Below are positions 49,803-62,739 of a DNA stretch of 64,000 nucleotides, one piece after another. The stretch lies in NCBI GenBank assembly GCA_000827265.1, contig KN834797.1, positions 1 to 64,000 of the forward strand. The letters are read 5' to 3'. The notes beneath the pieces are model-generated. The model did no database searches, had not been told where the DNA came from, and saw only the letters and a program-made list of their open reading frames with translations. The position numbers and the translations under genes are program-made. The DNA is from Collybiopsis luxurians FD-317 M1 (lineage: Eukaryota > Basidiomycota > Agaricomycetes > Agaricales > Omphalotaceae). Position 1 is the stretch's first letter, and every line of letters begins with the position of its first letter.

Positions 49803-51931
49803 TTCACAACTGGAGTTTAACTGCGACTGCTCTTGGATGTGCATGTGCACCAGCGCGCAAGTACTTTCTACAGCTTTAATCAGGTAGTAATAATTGAAAA
49901 CAAACATTGTGTGAAATATTAATAGCAGTTCCATACCATCAGCTAAATAGCTTTAGAGAAAAAAAAACAAATCTTGATTACTTTCTGCGTACATGCACGT
50001 TACACGCTTTTACCTCCTTAAAGAGCTGCGTTCCGCTAAGGTGATAATTCCTTTCATGAATAAAGAAAGCCGCTGTTATAATTGCAATAAAATAAATTTT
50101 ACCCTGAGACAATCAAAAATAAGTACTGACAGGCTCCAGAATGATGTGTAGCATAATAAAAATGCAAGTAGACACATGTAGAAGATTATGTTTCCCTGGG
50201 GTAACAATATCAAGCTGAGAACTTGAAGCATTCTTTACAACATTAAAATCTACCAATATGAGTCAAATGAAGGGCAATGAGGGCAATTGCACACGAGACA
50301 TCTCTGCATTAGTGGAGAGAGCATGCAATTTATTTGTTTTTCAGTTCAGTATTCTTATAAGATATGGGGTATCTTCTGTTGAAGTAGTCAGTTGAATGTC
50401 ACATGAGTAGACAGGAAATTTCAATAGATTTTGTTGACTTTGTAGTGAGAGTAGGAGGCAAACAGGTGAGGGTTGTACAAACATTGTCTAAAGAATTCCC
50501 GGCATTAATAGATAGCAGAGTAAATGTCAGTTGAATAGAACTTGATAATTGAACTTAATATCCAACATCTTTCATGTTTGGCCGACATATACAGTCATGA
50601 TTGTCCAAAATTCAGGATCAGTGTCGGACGACCATTGCGAGAAGCTCACCTGTTCTATAACAAAATTGCGAGTGCATAGAATGAAATGGAATGCCGAGTT
50701 TTTGAGGTGGTGAATTCCGTGCCTGATCCTAGACAGACAATTTTGTATTAGTCTCATAATATTGATTACTCAAACTAAATGGTGGATACAGTATAACTAT
50801 CATGGGATTATATTGCAATTGAAATTCCAAGGCTTTGACTGCATATGAAGAGATCCGGTCCAACGGAACTAAGCTACATTAAGGTGGGATTGCATTTTGT
50901 GATGTCATACAACCTGTGCTCATCATTGCAATTAAAATTCCACGGCTTTGACGGCATATGAGAGGATCCAGCACATTTGTATGCTGGGCACGAGTCCCTG
51001 CCACGCGGCAGCGCTGGCCCATTACCAACGGCAGGGCATCAAGTCCTGATTTTTGTAAATCCACCTGCTGGCTACTATGTTGCAGCCTTTGCAAGGAAAG
51101 GCCCCGGGAAACAAAGAAGGAGATCATCCAAATCTTCCTTCTCATTACCCCCTTGGCTTTTTCAGACAACAGAAAGTAGGGTTCTTATAGCCTGAATCAT
51201 GATGTGTAAGTGGATTGTGATTCAGAATACTGTATAATTACGACCGTAAGTGTGCGTAACGCTAATGCCTATAGTTGCCACTTAGAGATTTTGAAAAATG
51301 TAACACGTAACACTGAGCTTGTCACCATGTATTGACAAGTGTTACAGCACATGAGCAAGCCTTGTGCCATTTCCTCAAGTTTTCCTCTGGTTTTCCTGCT
51401 CTCTTCCCTCTAGATTGGTGATGTCTAGCCACTGGTATATTCTCAATCCTTACTGTTATGCTCAGGAGGATCAATGTATTCCCGTACCTTGCAGCCCTGG
51501 GTGCACTTAACTTCATCTGTAATGCACCACCTGGCATCTGTCACTTGTGATTTTTAAGTGCTCAGCATAGCACATAACACCCCCTGCACTTATGGTCACA
51601 ATTATACAGTAGAAGCTACACAAAGTTCTTTGACTTTTTAGATCTCTGGATATCTTTTCTTCACATCTTGCCAAAAGTCAGTCCCATGTTCAAATTCACT
51701 TGGTAAGATTGTCCATGCAGTTGCCACCGTGGACCCGCCCATAACTTTATTGGATGATCATACTTTATCCCTGTTAGGAAACATCGGACTATTGTTCAGC
51801 CGCTCCGCAGAATGTTTCATATATGCTTCCGCTGAATGTATAAATACCATAAATAACTATCCATCCTTGTACTCGTACCCCCATGTCTGGATCCCTCCTC
51901 TGTTGAGATTGTATCGACGGTGCCTTGTCTC
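49803..51931. repeat. End of unit 1 and repeat-bearing spacer
   Basis: Bases 49803 to about 50165 still match 61582 to about 61960, the end of unit 2. At 50812-50855 and 50926-50969 there is a direct repeat of about 42 nt (GCAATTGAAATTCCAAGGC versus GCAATTAAAATTCCACGGC and onward to GGATCC/AGATCC). Short phrases such as TAACACGTAACAC near 51301 and CATAACACCCC near 51580 recur near 61965 and 62215. No gene is supported. Confidence 0.5.
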
Positions 51932-53228
51932 TTAACAATCCCTGCGAAAACCTCCCAAGGTCTGATTGATATAGAATGACTCAATCACCGAATTGTTGTC
52001 TATATTGACCAAAATAACCACTGTAATAGAACACCATGCCTGAAAAATTTATAAATGAAAGTGAGCTAGGATGGTAGAAAAAGAGTCCAGACTTACAGAA
52101 GCAAAACACAATATACCACTTATAGTTTGAAGTGTTAGGGAATAAACTTCATTTGTAGGTCTATATATGTTCAATAGATTAAAGGCAACATAAAAGACTT
52201 GTATTGTGCAATATATGGCCCCAGATTCATATAATAGAAGTAGAATATTCTGGACCCTGGTTCTTCTGTGGAAAGCACCTTTTATGGCCAAATAGTAAAG
52301 CCTGCATGAAATTATGGACTATAAGAAATATGCTACTACAGAACAGAGTATGATACTTGCCGAGCCTTCCATGCAATCAGGCCTGTTGCAAACATGTTAA
52401 CCACCAGGGAAACCACAGCCGATAGCCAGTCCATTACTATAGAACTAGCTTGAAACATCCGATTGGTATCAGTATTATTCAAGATGCCATCCACAATTTG
52501 AGCGGCTGTTTGGTATCATGCAAAGAATCAGTGATTTCAGCATCTTTGAAAGGGTAAACTATTGGTACACACCAATATTTACAATCATGAGAAGTCCAAG
52601 TGCAACTTTACACAGCCTTTCTTGTTGAAACAAAATCCAAGCTCTCCAAACTATATTAAAATCACTCAAAAGTACCTGGTGAATAGAATCAAGTTACTGG
52701 ACAGGGAAGAGACAAAGGAAACTCACTGAAACTACCAAGCTCCAAGTTTGCATATGTATAAGAGGGATAGTCTTTTTGTCCGATATTTGGACCACAGCTT
52801 CAAGTTCTCCCTGGATGTAGGATTCAATTTGTACCAAAACAACCTGGTCTTGTATAAGTGGTAATGGCCAAGCACAGAAGGTAGTCAAAGTCAAGGCAAT
52901 CAATGTAATAACCAAGAAGGCAAGAAGAGCAATTCTCGGATGAGTCAAGGATTTAGTTCTATCAAAGTGTCACATCAAACAGATGTGTGAGTTAAAAATT
53001 GCCATAGCAACCAATAACTTTTCATACCCTAGCATGTAGACAGAAATGAGCATTCCCAAAATGGACACACCTACAAGAAGTAGTCCATTGTTAGATAGTC
53101 TGCTATGGAACAGAGGATTCCATACAATACATACTGCAGCCGGTTACCACCACTAGTATGTGAGATATGATGTTGTTATAGATGATGCTAGCATGATAAA
53201 CCAGGATCTGCTGCTCTTCCTCAGTCAT
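51932..53228 (-). CDS. Fungal orphan 7TM receptor-like membrane protein
   Basis: The minus strand starts MTEEEQQILVYHASIIYNN. Hydrophobic segments typical of Agaricomycete orphan 7TM proteins follow in order: VSILGMLISVYML, THPRIALLAFLVITLIALTL, VLLSDFNIVWRAWILFQQER (the SDxxVxWRAWVLF-type motif), QASSIVMDWLSAVVSLVVNM, and FATGLIAWKAR. The end reads QNILLLLYESGAIYCTIQVF, then a last exon with VILVNIDNNSVIESF and ends TLGGFRRDC at 51934. At least six introns are implied. I could not fix the first intron after YNNIISHIL in phase, so the N-terminus is either spliced unusually or damaged. The ligand and function are unknown. The gene sits alone in the spacer between the two duplicated blocks. Confidence 0.6.
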
Positions 53229-54245
53229 GGCTGAGGAAATGATGCCTTTTATTGTCACTCCAAGCAGTTCATTTATACTACAAATTCCAAAATTACATCA
53301 GATAACTGTTCCTCATCTCACAAAAGTAGATACCTTGAGCAACAGCCATCATGTTCCAGCGCTGATACCACATCAGGAAAAGTACCTTTCTCCCCTGAAC
53401 CTCGATAAAATGATCATCCCACAGCCATCTTTACATTCAAGGAAGAAAACATGTCTGTCTATCTATGCCCAAGACTAAACAAGCCCAAGACGCAGACTGA
53501 AATATTTTTATGAATGAATGTTCAAATCTCAACTTAAATGTAAGTTCAGTTCTGGAAGCACAATTAAGTTGCGTAACATTTCCAGGATGACAATGCAGCA
53601 ATTGTTGGAAATCTTGATAGATATTAGTATCATGATTGTGCTATATTTGGGACATTTATTGAAGTCGCTCAACATGATTATGAGCAGCCATCCCGCCATG
53701 ATCTTTTCAATGATTCTAGGAAATCGGAACCAGTTGTGTTGACACAAATACCATCTGTTCAGGAACACTATGCCTCGTTCTCAAGGTGTTGGCCCTTGTG
53801 AGGTGAGATGCAGCAATGGAGACCACTTCCCATCACAACCGTAAGATGCAATTTTGGAATTTGTGGTATATATGAATGGCCTAGAGTGATCACACAAAGA
53901 TTCCTTTCTCCAGCCATGACTGCAGGAGGTAGGAGCTCCACAGCTCAATTTTTCAGTGAGAAGCCTCTTTGAGTGAAAACTGGTTTATTATGTATAATGC
54001 GAGTAATGTTTGCAATAAATGCGACATGTCAAAGAAAGTATGACTTGTACAGGAGCTGAGGATGTCAGGGATATATTTTCAGTTTGCGTTATCATATAAC
54101 TCAATGAAGTATTTAGAAGAGAATATTACTTATTGAGGTTATGAACAGGATCATACTCTTGACAGCCAGGCTCTGGCTCAGGATGAGAATGAGAGGCGGC
54201 ACACTACTTTCCTTTTTGTTCTTGCTCTCAATGTCAACTAGTAAC
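53229..54245. other. Spacer left of unit 2
   Basis: No gene is recognised. Short frames lack splice context. The homology with unit 1 begins at about 54245 (equivalent to about 41170). Confidence 0.4.
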
Positions 54246-54747
54246 AAGGAGAAGCCGCTCACCGAGATCACACAGTCCCAAAGAATGTTATTGTCCACCT
54301 CACCCACACCCTGGTATAAGCTCCCTCGAGGACCGATCCTCAAAGTGAACGCGCGCAAGCACCCGAGAAACCAACATGGCTCACGTGCTCGTCCAGGTTC
54401 AACGAAGGGTTACGAGTGGCAATACTCGGCCTTCTCCAAGTCAATCAACACCCACCGCTAACAGAACCCCGTTTAGCCCGGGACCCTCATCAACCAGCCG
54501 GGCTCCAGCTCCAACCCCAACTCAATGTCCTCCTCTCCCTCCTCCGTCCACACCTCCATTTCGTTCCAACACGACGCGGTAGCACAAAAACAAAGACAAA
54601 ACAAAGACCTTCCCCTCCTCCCCCTCCCCCCCTCTTCTAGCCATACAGGTCCAGAAAGAGAAACGAAAGAAACAGACGAACCAACTGGGAATAGACCCAG
54701 GAAAGACCAAGCAGAAAGCAAATACACTCAAAACTGAATAACTCACG

Positions 54748-55846
54748 TCTCCATTGCGCCCAAGCCGGAATATTCGCCCTGGGTACTTCCAGGGCGGGAC
54801 TTGCGACGGCGTCGGAATCGGTCCTTTCGGTAAGCCTGCTCGACCCTGCGTCATAGGAGAGAAAGGAAAGGAAAGTCGTCGATGTGAGTATGGGTGGAAA
54901 CGAAATGAAACAAAACAAAAATGGTAGAAGTAGAGAAGAACAAGCGCATGACGCTGGTTAGGTGGTCCAAAACGCAAAAAAGAATAACCAAAAGAACTTT
55001 CGACACGACCGATCCAATAAAATCACGCTCCAACAAAACACGCCCTTACATATACATATACACACGCACACATACCTTCTTCACGCTAAGCTTCCTCTCC
55101 CCCCTCATACGGATCGTTCTCCACCTCGACGGAGCAGATTCCGGAGGAGCAGGTGGTTCTACGGCGGTTAACGCGAGATTTGGATCATTAGAATGTAGTG
55201 GGGGCGGGAGCCAATCCGGCCATGGCGTAGACGAGGAGGTCGGGGTGGTCGTACGGCTGTGGTGATTGTCAGCTTCACGTTAACAACAGAAACAGAGAAG
55301 GAGGGGAGGAAAGGGAGGAATTAACCAGTCGGTTACGTACCAAACCACCCGGCATCCCCATACCCTTGCCAACCTTGTCAGCAGACGTGTCATCCTAAGC
55401 GTGTTCGGAGTTGAGGGCCATTATCTCGACTATTTCACTAGAGCAAGAGACGTTTAAAATAAGCCAGTAGGATGGACGCAGGAGAGTAGAGACTTACAGC
55501 GGCAACTGCCTTCTCTGGTCTCTTAACTGGCCTACTTCGGCAAGTAGGATTCGTAATTCTCCTGCAAGGGCCTTTGAAACGCTGTAGATGTATCTTTTCC
55601 GCCGTTACAGCTGAAAAGAAAAAGGAGCGCGATAAGTACGCAACAATTAGTACAAAGCTCCTTGAAGTGGAATGGCTCAAAAGTCAAAAGACGTACTTGG
55701 GTATCGTCGCATTAGAAGCCCCATTATGTCCCCTGCTCTCCAAGCCGCTTGAGATCCCGCTCCCACTACCGCTGCTTCCGGCTCTGGGATCCATCATTCG
55801 GCTGTGATTTGACGACCTTTAGCTTGAGGCGGAGGTGGAGACATGA
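54748..55846 (-). pseudogene. Coiled-coil / proline-rich orphan protein, degraded unit 2 copy
   Basis: Equivalents of the exons at 41900-42834 are recognisable: RANIPAWAQWRR-like at 54748, PYDHPDLLVYAMA-like near 55230, and KALAGELRILLAEVGQLRDQ near 55530. The 5' end is missing: sequence matching 43078 in the first exon joins directly, at about 55846, to sequence matching about 43323, so about 45 N-terminal codons, the ATG and the promoter are deleted. A one-base loss in the exon at 54748-54848 shifts the frame (CCGCCGCTGGAA became CCGCCCTGGAA). The final two exons are absent. The copy is therefore dead. Confidence 0.8.
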
Positions 55847-56742
55847 TATTCAAGATTTACGCAAAGCGTTTAACGGCGTAGATGAACAAATTTCTTCTAC
55901 TAGTGAGTCCCAGCAATTTCTTATGATAGTTTAGTGACACGAACAACGAGATTATCCAGGGAATACTTGTTCTTTGAAAGACGAATCTGAGCCGCATGAA
56001 CGTCGGGTAAAAGAGTTGTCGGCGCTTTCTGGGCGCTTGTCAATCTTTCGGAGAGCAACTCCTTCCAACCTTAGTACGGCTTTCAATTAATGGCTAAGTA
56101 GTTAAAAACACAGCATTTTTGATTCTGAAAGCGCTAGAATTAATCGCGTATACATGGATCATCCTTTCTGTCTTCCTCTTATTTCGACATGTAAAATCTT
56201 CGCTTCACAGTCCTGCTTTATTTTCCTGGTTTCTGCATCCTTTGGATCAGCTTTACTTTGACCATCACTTTACCTCTGTCCTGAGGTGCTTGGATGAAGT
56301 TGGCCTTTCGCGTTTGACACCGGAACTCTTTTCACTTTACGGTTAGTCTTGGCATGGGATGTCGATATCTTGAACATCCTTTTTATCAGGATGAACCTCA
56401 ATGAAGCATAGAAGCATGCCTATGGAATCGGAAAACTCAAGATCCACTCGCCAAAGGTCTAGGCCAAAGGTAAGTATATCTACAGTTTCAGCGGACCGCC
56501 TGCGCCCATTTAAACTCTTTCATTGACCCCAAGATCACCCATTGGCGAACGTCCCATCTCGAATGACTGAACTGGATCGTGACTGAACTACGGAAGAAAG
56601 CACCATCATTATGTTGTTACTATGCGTGTAATACTGAAGTAGTTCACACGTCATATTGCGCTCCCTGCTCCGCAGTTACAGTAAGTACGTCTCGAACCAC
56701 TATTTCAATCTCCGTACTCACCCCTTCCTTCACCCAGGCCCA

Positions 56743-58252
56743 ATGTCATCCGACTGGCCAATACCCTGTGGCTTTCTCGCCCACACCGACGCATCCTGGG
56801 TCCCCTCACCCTCTTCCCACCCTCATTACCTCCTCAAAAAGGAAGCCATATTCCGATTCCCTCTAAACAGGTCCGCCTCAGGTCGACTATTCTGTGTCTC
56901 ACGTTCTGGCTCCTACGTAGGCGTAAGCGTAGGGGGCGGCGGGCACATACTATCACCTTCAGGGTCCTTCCACTTGGCCCAAAGCGATCATGAATGATTA
57001 TGTGGAAATGAAGGTTATCGTGGAGTATGACGCTGCTGCTGTAGCTTGCGTAGAGTAGGATTGAAAAGTGTGCGAACTGAAGAGGGATGTCTCAAGGCGA
57101 GAAAACCAATGCCAGATAGGCGTTTTCGTGAGTTCTTTCATTTTTTTTTTCCCGACTCATATGGCTAAGTCGTATTCACTTCCTTTTCCTATTGATCTAC
57201 ACCATACCATACAGACCCGGAATTTGGCTTCCCATCATAATTATCATCGTTACACCCTCAATAACCCCCTTCTACTCAAGATCATCGTGACATTACCACA
57301 AGCGAGGAATGAGGATGTCTTACAGCCCCGAAATTTCGAAACAGATATGCCTTTATTTGCGCACTAAATCGATAGTCTAGGTTCTTCCGTTCATTTTTGT
57401 ACCATCTCGCTCCGGTGTGCGAATGCCCCCATATTAGCGGAGGTTCGTACTTATATTTTTATGCAACGCCAATGGTCACTAATCCCGATACTGATCCTAA
57501 TATCGAAACAAGCAAGGTTCCTATAGAAGGATCACTCACGTCCACCTCATCTATCAACCTCCTTACGAATAACTCTTCAATTTGTACCTCCCGTGTCGTT
57601 GTAGAATACGGATCGTGTCACATTTACCGAGCTTAATATGAAGTCTTTCAATGAGCACGTCACGGATGTGGCACAGCGTACAGCCGCAGCCTTTCTATCC
57701 CATCTTTTCAGGTTCTACTACTTGCTAGCTGTTTTTCTTTCGATTTTTTTTCCTATCCTTGTAAAGCCCCATCTCCTCATCAATCATACTCTCAGACTCT
57801 CCTCAGGAGCATCGACTGGAGCATAACCGCAACCGCACACATGATAACGCGAGATCGTAACGCCCGGGAGGGAATTTTGCCATCAGGGTTTCGACACAAA
57901 ACGCGCCTCTCGTTCTCACCTTTCCATCCGTGCCCATATCATGTAGTCTCCACCTCCAAACATCCAGCGCTCTCGCACCCGTGCAAGTATCCTTCCCAAA
58001 CACCTACCAAGGGTCGTTCCAAGTCCAAACAAACGCTTTCTCTCCCGCTTTTGTAGTCTACCCGGCTAGGGCTATTGCTACCCAAACTTGAGGGGGAGTC
58101 ATTGGGAAAGAGGAGGAGCGCGGGGTGTGACGTTCGCGACTGATGGGTTTTGTGACAAGACGGGATGGGTTTATTCGACGGAAGAAGGAAAATGGCGAGG
58201 AGAGGCCAGGATATCGACTTCGTTGGCGCCTGTAATACTTCGTCTGCAACTA
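56743..58252 (+). pseudogene. Adhesin-like orphan protein, degraded unit 2 copy
   Basis: The start (MSSDWPIPCGFLAHTDASW) and the first 85 codons match the unit 1 gene. A small deletion near 56992 then shifts the frame right after SFHLAQSDH. Later, a Gln codon of unit 1 corresponds to TAG at about 57056 (GTAGAGTAGGATTG) and another Gln codon (CACCAAATCG) to TAA at about 57365. Further changes occur around 57590 and 58110, where a stretch present in unit 1 (46366-46390) is deleted. The 3' phrases (SFQVQ, CDKTGWVYSTEEGKWRGEAR) remain readable. Several independent lesions make this a pseudogene. Confidence 0.82.
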
Positions 58253-58914
58253 TTAGTTTATTTTTAGCGCTAGATAGATATTATGCTGTAGCAGGACTGA
58301 GATATATTAATTAGTCTTATGGACAAGAATTGGCATCTGTTAAACGGTTGCCGAAATGGTCCGAATTTATCCGAAGAGATCCCTAAAGGGCAACGTCAGC
58401 ACCTCAAGTGGTGGTAACGGAACTTTTGTTTTGCTTGCAGGTTCATCTTTCTAGACCACTACTGGCTATGAATACAGACACAATCTTTTTATGAATCGTG
58501 CCGAGGGGAGCTAGATACCAGCTGCTCGAAATCATGCTACAACACCCCCCCCCAAGTACTGAGACAGAGAGAAGGAAAAAGATCGAGTTGTATGCCAGTA
58601 AATTGACGTTGTACTGTTACCGCAGATACAGTGAATGCAACGGAGACAGTAATTGTTACAATAAGGGGTCGTTGTTTTCAAGAGTAGTTGAGGTGTGCAT
58701 TGCTACCTAGAATTCCCGCGGTTCCACTCTTCTTTCCGTGCAGCCATAAACCCTCCGAACTACCTTCTTCAATTCTTGCTCCAACTCACCCTAGATAAAA
58801 CGCCAATAGTGGTTGAACAAGGGAACGATCTGTGAAAGCTTCGGGGGGTAAAATTGGACTGTTCTTGGGCTAGGTGAGTGTTTCCGAGTAATATTTGAAG
58901 AAACTTGACTCAAC
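58253..58914. other. Intergenic in unit 2
   Basis: Collinear with 46514-47170. It contains a C-run of nine (about 58545-58553) absent from unit 1. No gene is seen. Confidence 0.45.
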
Positions 58915-61581
58915 TTGAATCTTAATGTTCAAAGTTTTGCCGCTTACGAACCACTTCTTTTTCTGAACATGACAGCTTCAATGCGCAGGAAATCCAACCG
59001 CAGCTCAAAGCCTTCCACTATTAGACGACTGCCGTCGGAAATAGACTCTTCGTTGAAGGCCCGCGAACGAGATCAAACTGCGGCCCATCAGAATTCTTTG
59101 CCTTCTCCACAAACTCAAGTCAAAAGAGAACCGCATTCGCCTTTAGCGGATCTTCTTCCCGCACCAGATATTGAACCTGCAGTCGAGATTCTATACGGAT
59201 GGCAACATCCTGCTGAACTTGAATACATCACCCCGGAGGACTGGCCCTCCTCCAAAATCATCTTACACCTCATCACAAATTCGTTTAGCATCCCCCCTCG
59301 TGCGCCCAGTAAAAGTGCCAATTCGGTCTTCACCGTAACCAGCGTCAACGGGCAAACGACGACCTTGCCCATCGGGTATCGAGTTCCTCTCCTATTCTTC
59401 GGCAAATTCCAATGGCTTTCGCTTAAAGTCGTGCTCACGGCGACGTCGAGAGAAACTGAATGGTCCGAATACAAATTCAGCATTCTGCATGTGTGTAGAC
59501 TGTGTACCGCGCTGTTGAGCTCAGCCCAGGAATACGTTCGCTTCGCCAACGACGATGTGATATCCATGGGTATGGACCGCAAGTGGCGATGTCCGACCTT
59601 TGACCGTGCCTTGGCTAGGTTCCGGTTGAAGTGGTTTCTATCGAATCCGGCACAGGTTCAGGAGTTTTGGGAGACTTATCAGGAAGAAGAATACAAAAAA
59701 GATGTTTTGAAATTCGGTAGGCATTGAATACAACAATTTCCCGCTTTCTGTCTTTTCCTTTCACTGATCAACTTTACAATCTATCTAGATTGGCGCCGAT
59801 GGGCTATCAAGGGCCACAAGGGATTCGAACTGACAGAGTACGAAATTACTAATGGGATATCAGCGGAGAACTTCATGCGTGGGTTGAAACTGGAGGGTGG
59901 AGAATGGCAATGGGAAACAAATGATAATCCACTCCCGGATGGCATCGATGCTTGGTTGTGCAGGGACTTGACCCGCGTATCCACTCCTCCCTCTCCCCAG
60001 CCAGCCTCTACTTTCGCACAAACCTCGTTAATCGCTCCATCGCCAATCAATGCTGTGTCATCGGAAGAACATCCGGCCGATACGGCCGCAAATAACTCTC
60101 CAAATCTTGCTATTGCAGTTTCTGCATCTTCCTCTGTCTCTTCTCATTCTAACGGTCGCATCGTCGACGCTACTCTTCAAGAAATCGTACCACATGATTC
60201 AGTGGCTTCCCAGCAACCAGAGACTCTTCCACCTCTCTCATCGAATGCAGGAAACAAATTTACTTCTCATCTCAATGGCAACCATTCTCACGCAGTCTCT
60301 CCTAAACTTCCTACTTCCCAGCCTACCGTACCCCGCCTAAAAATCATTCCCCAGAAACGCCCAGGCTCTCCGTTGGAGAAGGACCCTTATGCGAGTGTGC
60401 GCATCTCTGGTGCACGCTCTCGTTCAACTCCGCTTTCGCTCCCTCTGAAAGGATCAAAGTCTGCGAACTGTGGTACCTCAGTTGAAGAAGGTGTTAATTC
60501 TGGTTCTGTGCCACCAAATTCGGACCGCGCATACCGCAGACGGCGGTCGCTTCCGATCCCGAAAGGTCGAGAAAAACATATCTCGTCGTCATTATCATCA
60601 TCGACTGTCCAGCGTCTGGATACTTCGATCACGAAACCGCCGGATGTTCCACCATCCTCTTTTTCGAGCATACAAACACAACAAATTTCGGAGGCTCCTG
60701 CCTCTTCAATTCTCCCTGTCCCATCCTCTGCCTCAGCCTCTCCCTCCAGTTTTTTATCTAATGCAAACCCGACTCCAGTACCTCATCCTCCTCCCCCTCC
60801 CCCTCCAATTTCCGCTAAAGACATCTTACCCTTAGCGGCTACCCACCTAATCGAGGATCGAATCCGGGACATCGTTCGTTTCGAAGTTCAAAATGCGATG
60901 CAAAATTCACTAAACTCGCTCAGAGAAGACGTTGTGAAAGCGAATCAGAGAGAAGTTAGAGATGGAGTCCGAATTATCGTTGCAGCTATGAGAGAGGAAT
61001 TTGTGGCAGATATGGAAAAACGTTATAGGGAACTCGGAAACTTGCTCATTCAGTTACGGGATCGGAATGGTCAAATTTCACAGCGTGTACAGTCAGTTCG
61101 GAAAGCTTTACGCGCCATGGCTATGGCTCCCCGTACGGTTCCGGCTTCCGGTTCGGCTTCGACTTTGGTTCCAGGGCCATCGGATAGGCGTTTCAAGTCT
61201 TTGCCGCTAATCGACAATCAGGTGGAGTCGCTTCCATCCTTGACCCAGCAGCTTAGCCATCCGCTTCAGCATCTTTTGGGAGAGCCTGATCCGTTCGCTG
61301 ATGATGATGACTATTTTGATGATGACGATTGGGAGGGAGATTACGACCTCGGGTATCCTGATCCTAAACCAGACCTCGACTTGGAGTCACCACGACAACG
61401 CGATCGTTCAGAAGACGCAGACGAGTCAGTTCATATGGATGTTGACTTCAACGAGATCTCTTCGGCTCAAGTTCGAATATTAAGCACTGCAGGAGAAGGA
61501 GCAGATGAAGTGGATTCTTCGTGCACTCGTTTTTCCAATATTAACCAAACTTACCCCATCCCGTCCTCCGTCACCTTTTAG
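58915..61581 (+). CDS. 864-aa orphan protein with conserved N-terminal domain and coiled coil (unit 2 copy)
   Basis: Two exons, 58915-59716 and 59789-61581, total 2595 nt with the same intron phase as the paralogue at 47171. The N-terminal domain differs by a handful of residues (LKARERDQTAAHQNS; EDWPSSKIILHLI), and the KFDWRRWAIKGHKGFELTEY join is identical in position. The middle has an extra Ser/Pro-rich insertion (ASSILPVPSSASASPSSFL, then VPHPPPPPPPISAKD) that accounts for most of the 15-residue gain. The coiled coil (EDRIRDIVRFEVQNAM onward) and acidic tail (ADDDDYFDDDDWEGDYDLG) are retained. The frame is fully open while its two block neighbours have decayed, which suggests continued selection on this copy. 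No function is known. Confidence 0.82.
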
Positions 61582-62739
61582 TTCACAACTGGAATTTAAC
61601 TGCAATTACTCTTGGGTTTGCGTGTGCACCAGCGCGCAAGTACTCTCTACAGTTTTAATCAGGTACTTAGTAGTAGTTGAAAGCAAACATTCTCTGGTGA
61701 GATATTAGTAGCAGTTTCCAGTGACTTTGCCTTGTTTGCTATTTCCTCCTCCAAGTTCAGATTAACATCAAAGTTAAGAGACCGCCTGACACAGTGTTAG
61801 GGTTGTGTGTTCAGCTAAAATTATGATTGCTCTTATTAATAAAAAGATTCCCGCCTGCCATAAGACAAATTTTACAATCAGTAACCTCAATTAGTACTAA
61901 CAAGCTCCAGGTGGCAGGATTATGTGCAGCGGAATAAATGTACTACTACGACCATAACTTCATGTAACGCGTAACACAAGGGTCTAAATTAAGCTGGAAG
62001 TATCACCATAATGCCACTTAAATAATGAATTGGATTCCAAGCTCATTGCAGAACTTTAAATTGCAAATGTAACATTCAAAAAATCAAGATGTATGGTAGC
62101 AATCGCATTGCCTTCCAACTGTTGGCCTAAATGTATGAATTGAATTTATACCATAAATTTTGTAACACATAATATGACCCTCTGAATGAGTAAACTTATA
62201 AATTAATTGCATAACGCATAACACCCCGAGAATTTATGGTTGGGATAAAGATTGCAAGATGAAAAGTTGAATCGTTATTATATCAGTAGATGAGAATAGA
62301 CTAATCGGCGACGTATCAGCCCGCAGCACTATAGTTGTTTACAGCAAGTATGGACCAAGAGCTTGTAAGTATATTCGGTTGCATCATATCTGACAAAAAA
62401 GCTTTTCTCCCAGAGTGCCAGGGAGTGGTTCCAGCCTAAGGACGCCCCCCAATCAAAGGCAATCTTAGGGGTAACCTGGTAGCTTGGGATCTACAAGGAC
62501 GCCGATACACGGAAGGAGGCTACCCTGTTTTGAAATTTGATATAGCTCACCCGACCTCCTCACTTGAGTGACTTGACCCATTCTTAGCTTTTCCCTTGTA
62601 TATATATTACAGACATTTGTCGAAAGATTCGGAATTCCGGAAGTCCAACTGAAGTTACTTCAAAGCAGATATTGCAAGTTAAATATGAGCAAGATCATTC
62701 CACAGAGATTACATTTAATAGTCCTTCTACAGTAGCGTA
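61582..62739. other. Right flank of unit 2 and spacer
   Basis: To about 61960 this matches the flank after 49802. At 61970-62235 phrases resembling TAACGCGTAACAC, TAACACATAA and CATAACACCCC followed by TTATGGT occur; similar phrases occur at 51300-51600. No gene is supported. Confidence 0.4.

Larger units (their letters stand above)
54246..61960. repeat. Segmental duplication, unit 2 (direct copy of 41170-50165)
   Basis: The three genes and their spacers recur in the same order and orientation as in unit 1. The copies are nearly identical over long stretches of the large orphan gene and more diverged elsewhere. Unit 2 is about 7.7 kb against 9.0 kb for unit 1. Part of the difference is a loss of about 240 nt at 55846 and the absence of the extra tandem and inverted segment seen at 43740-44860. 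The last two exons of the coiled-coil gene (40858-41034) are not included at the left edge. Confidence 0.85.
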
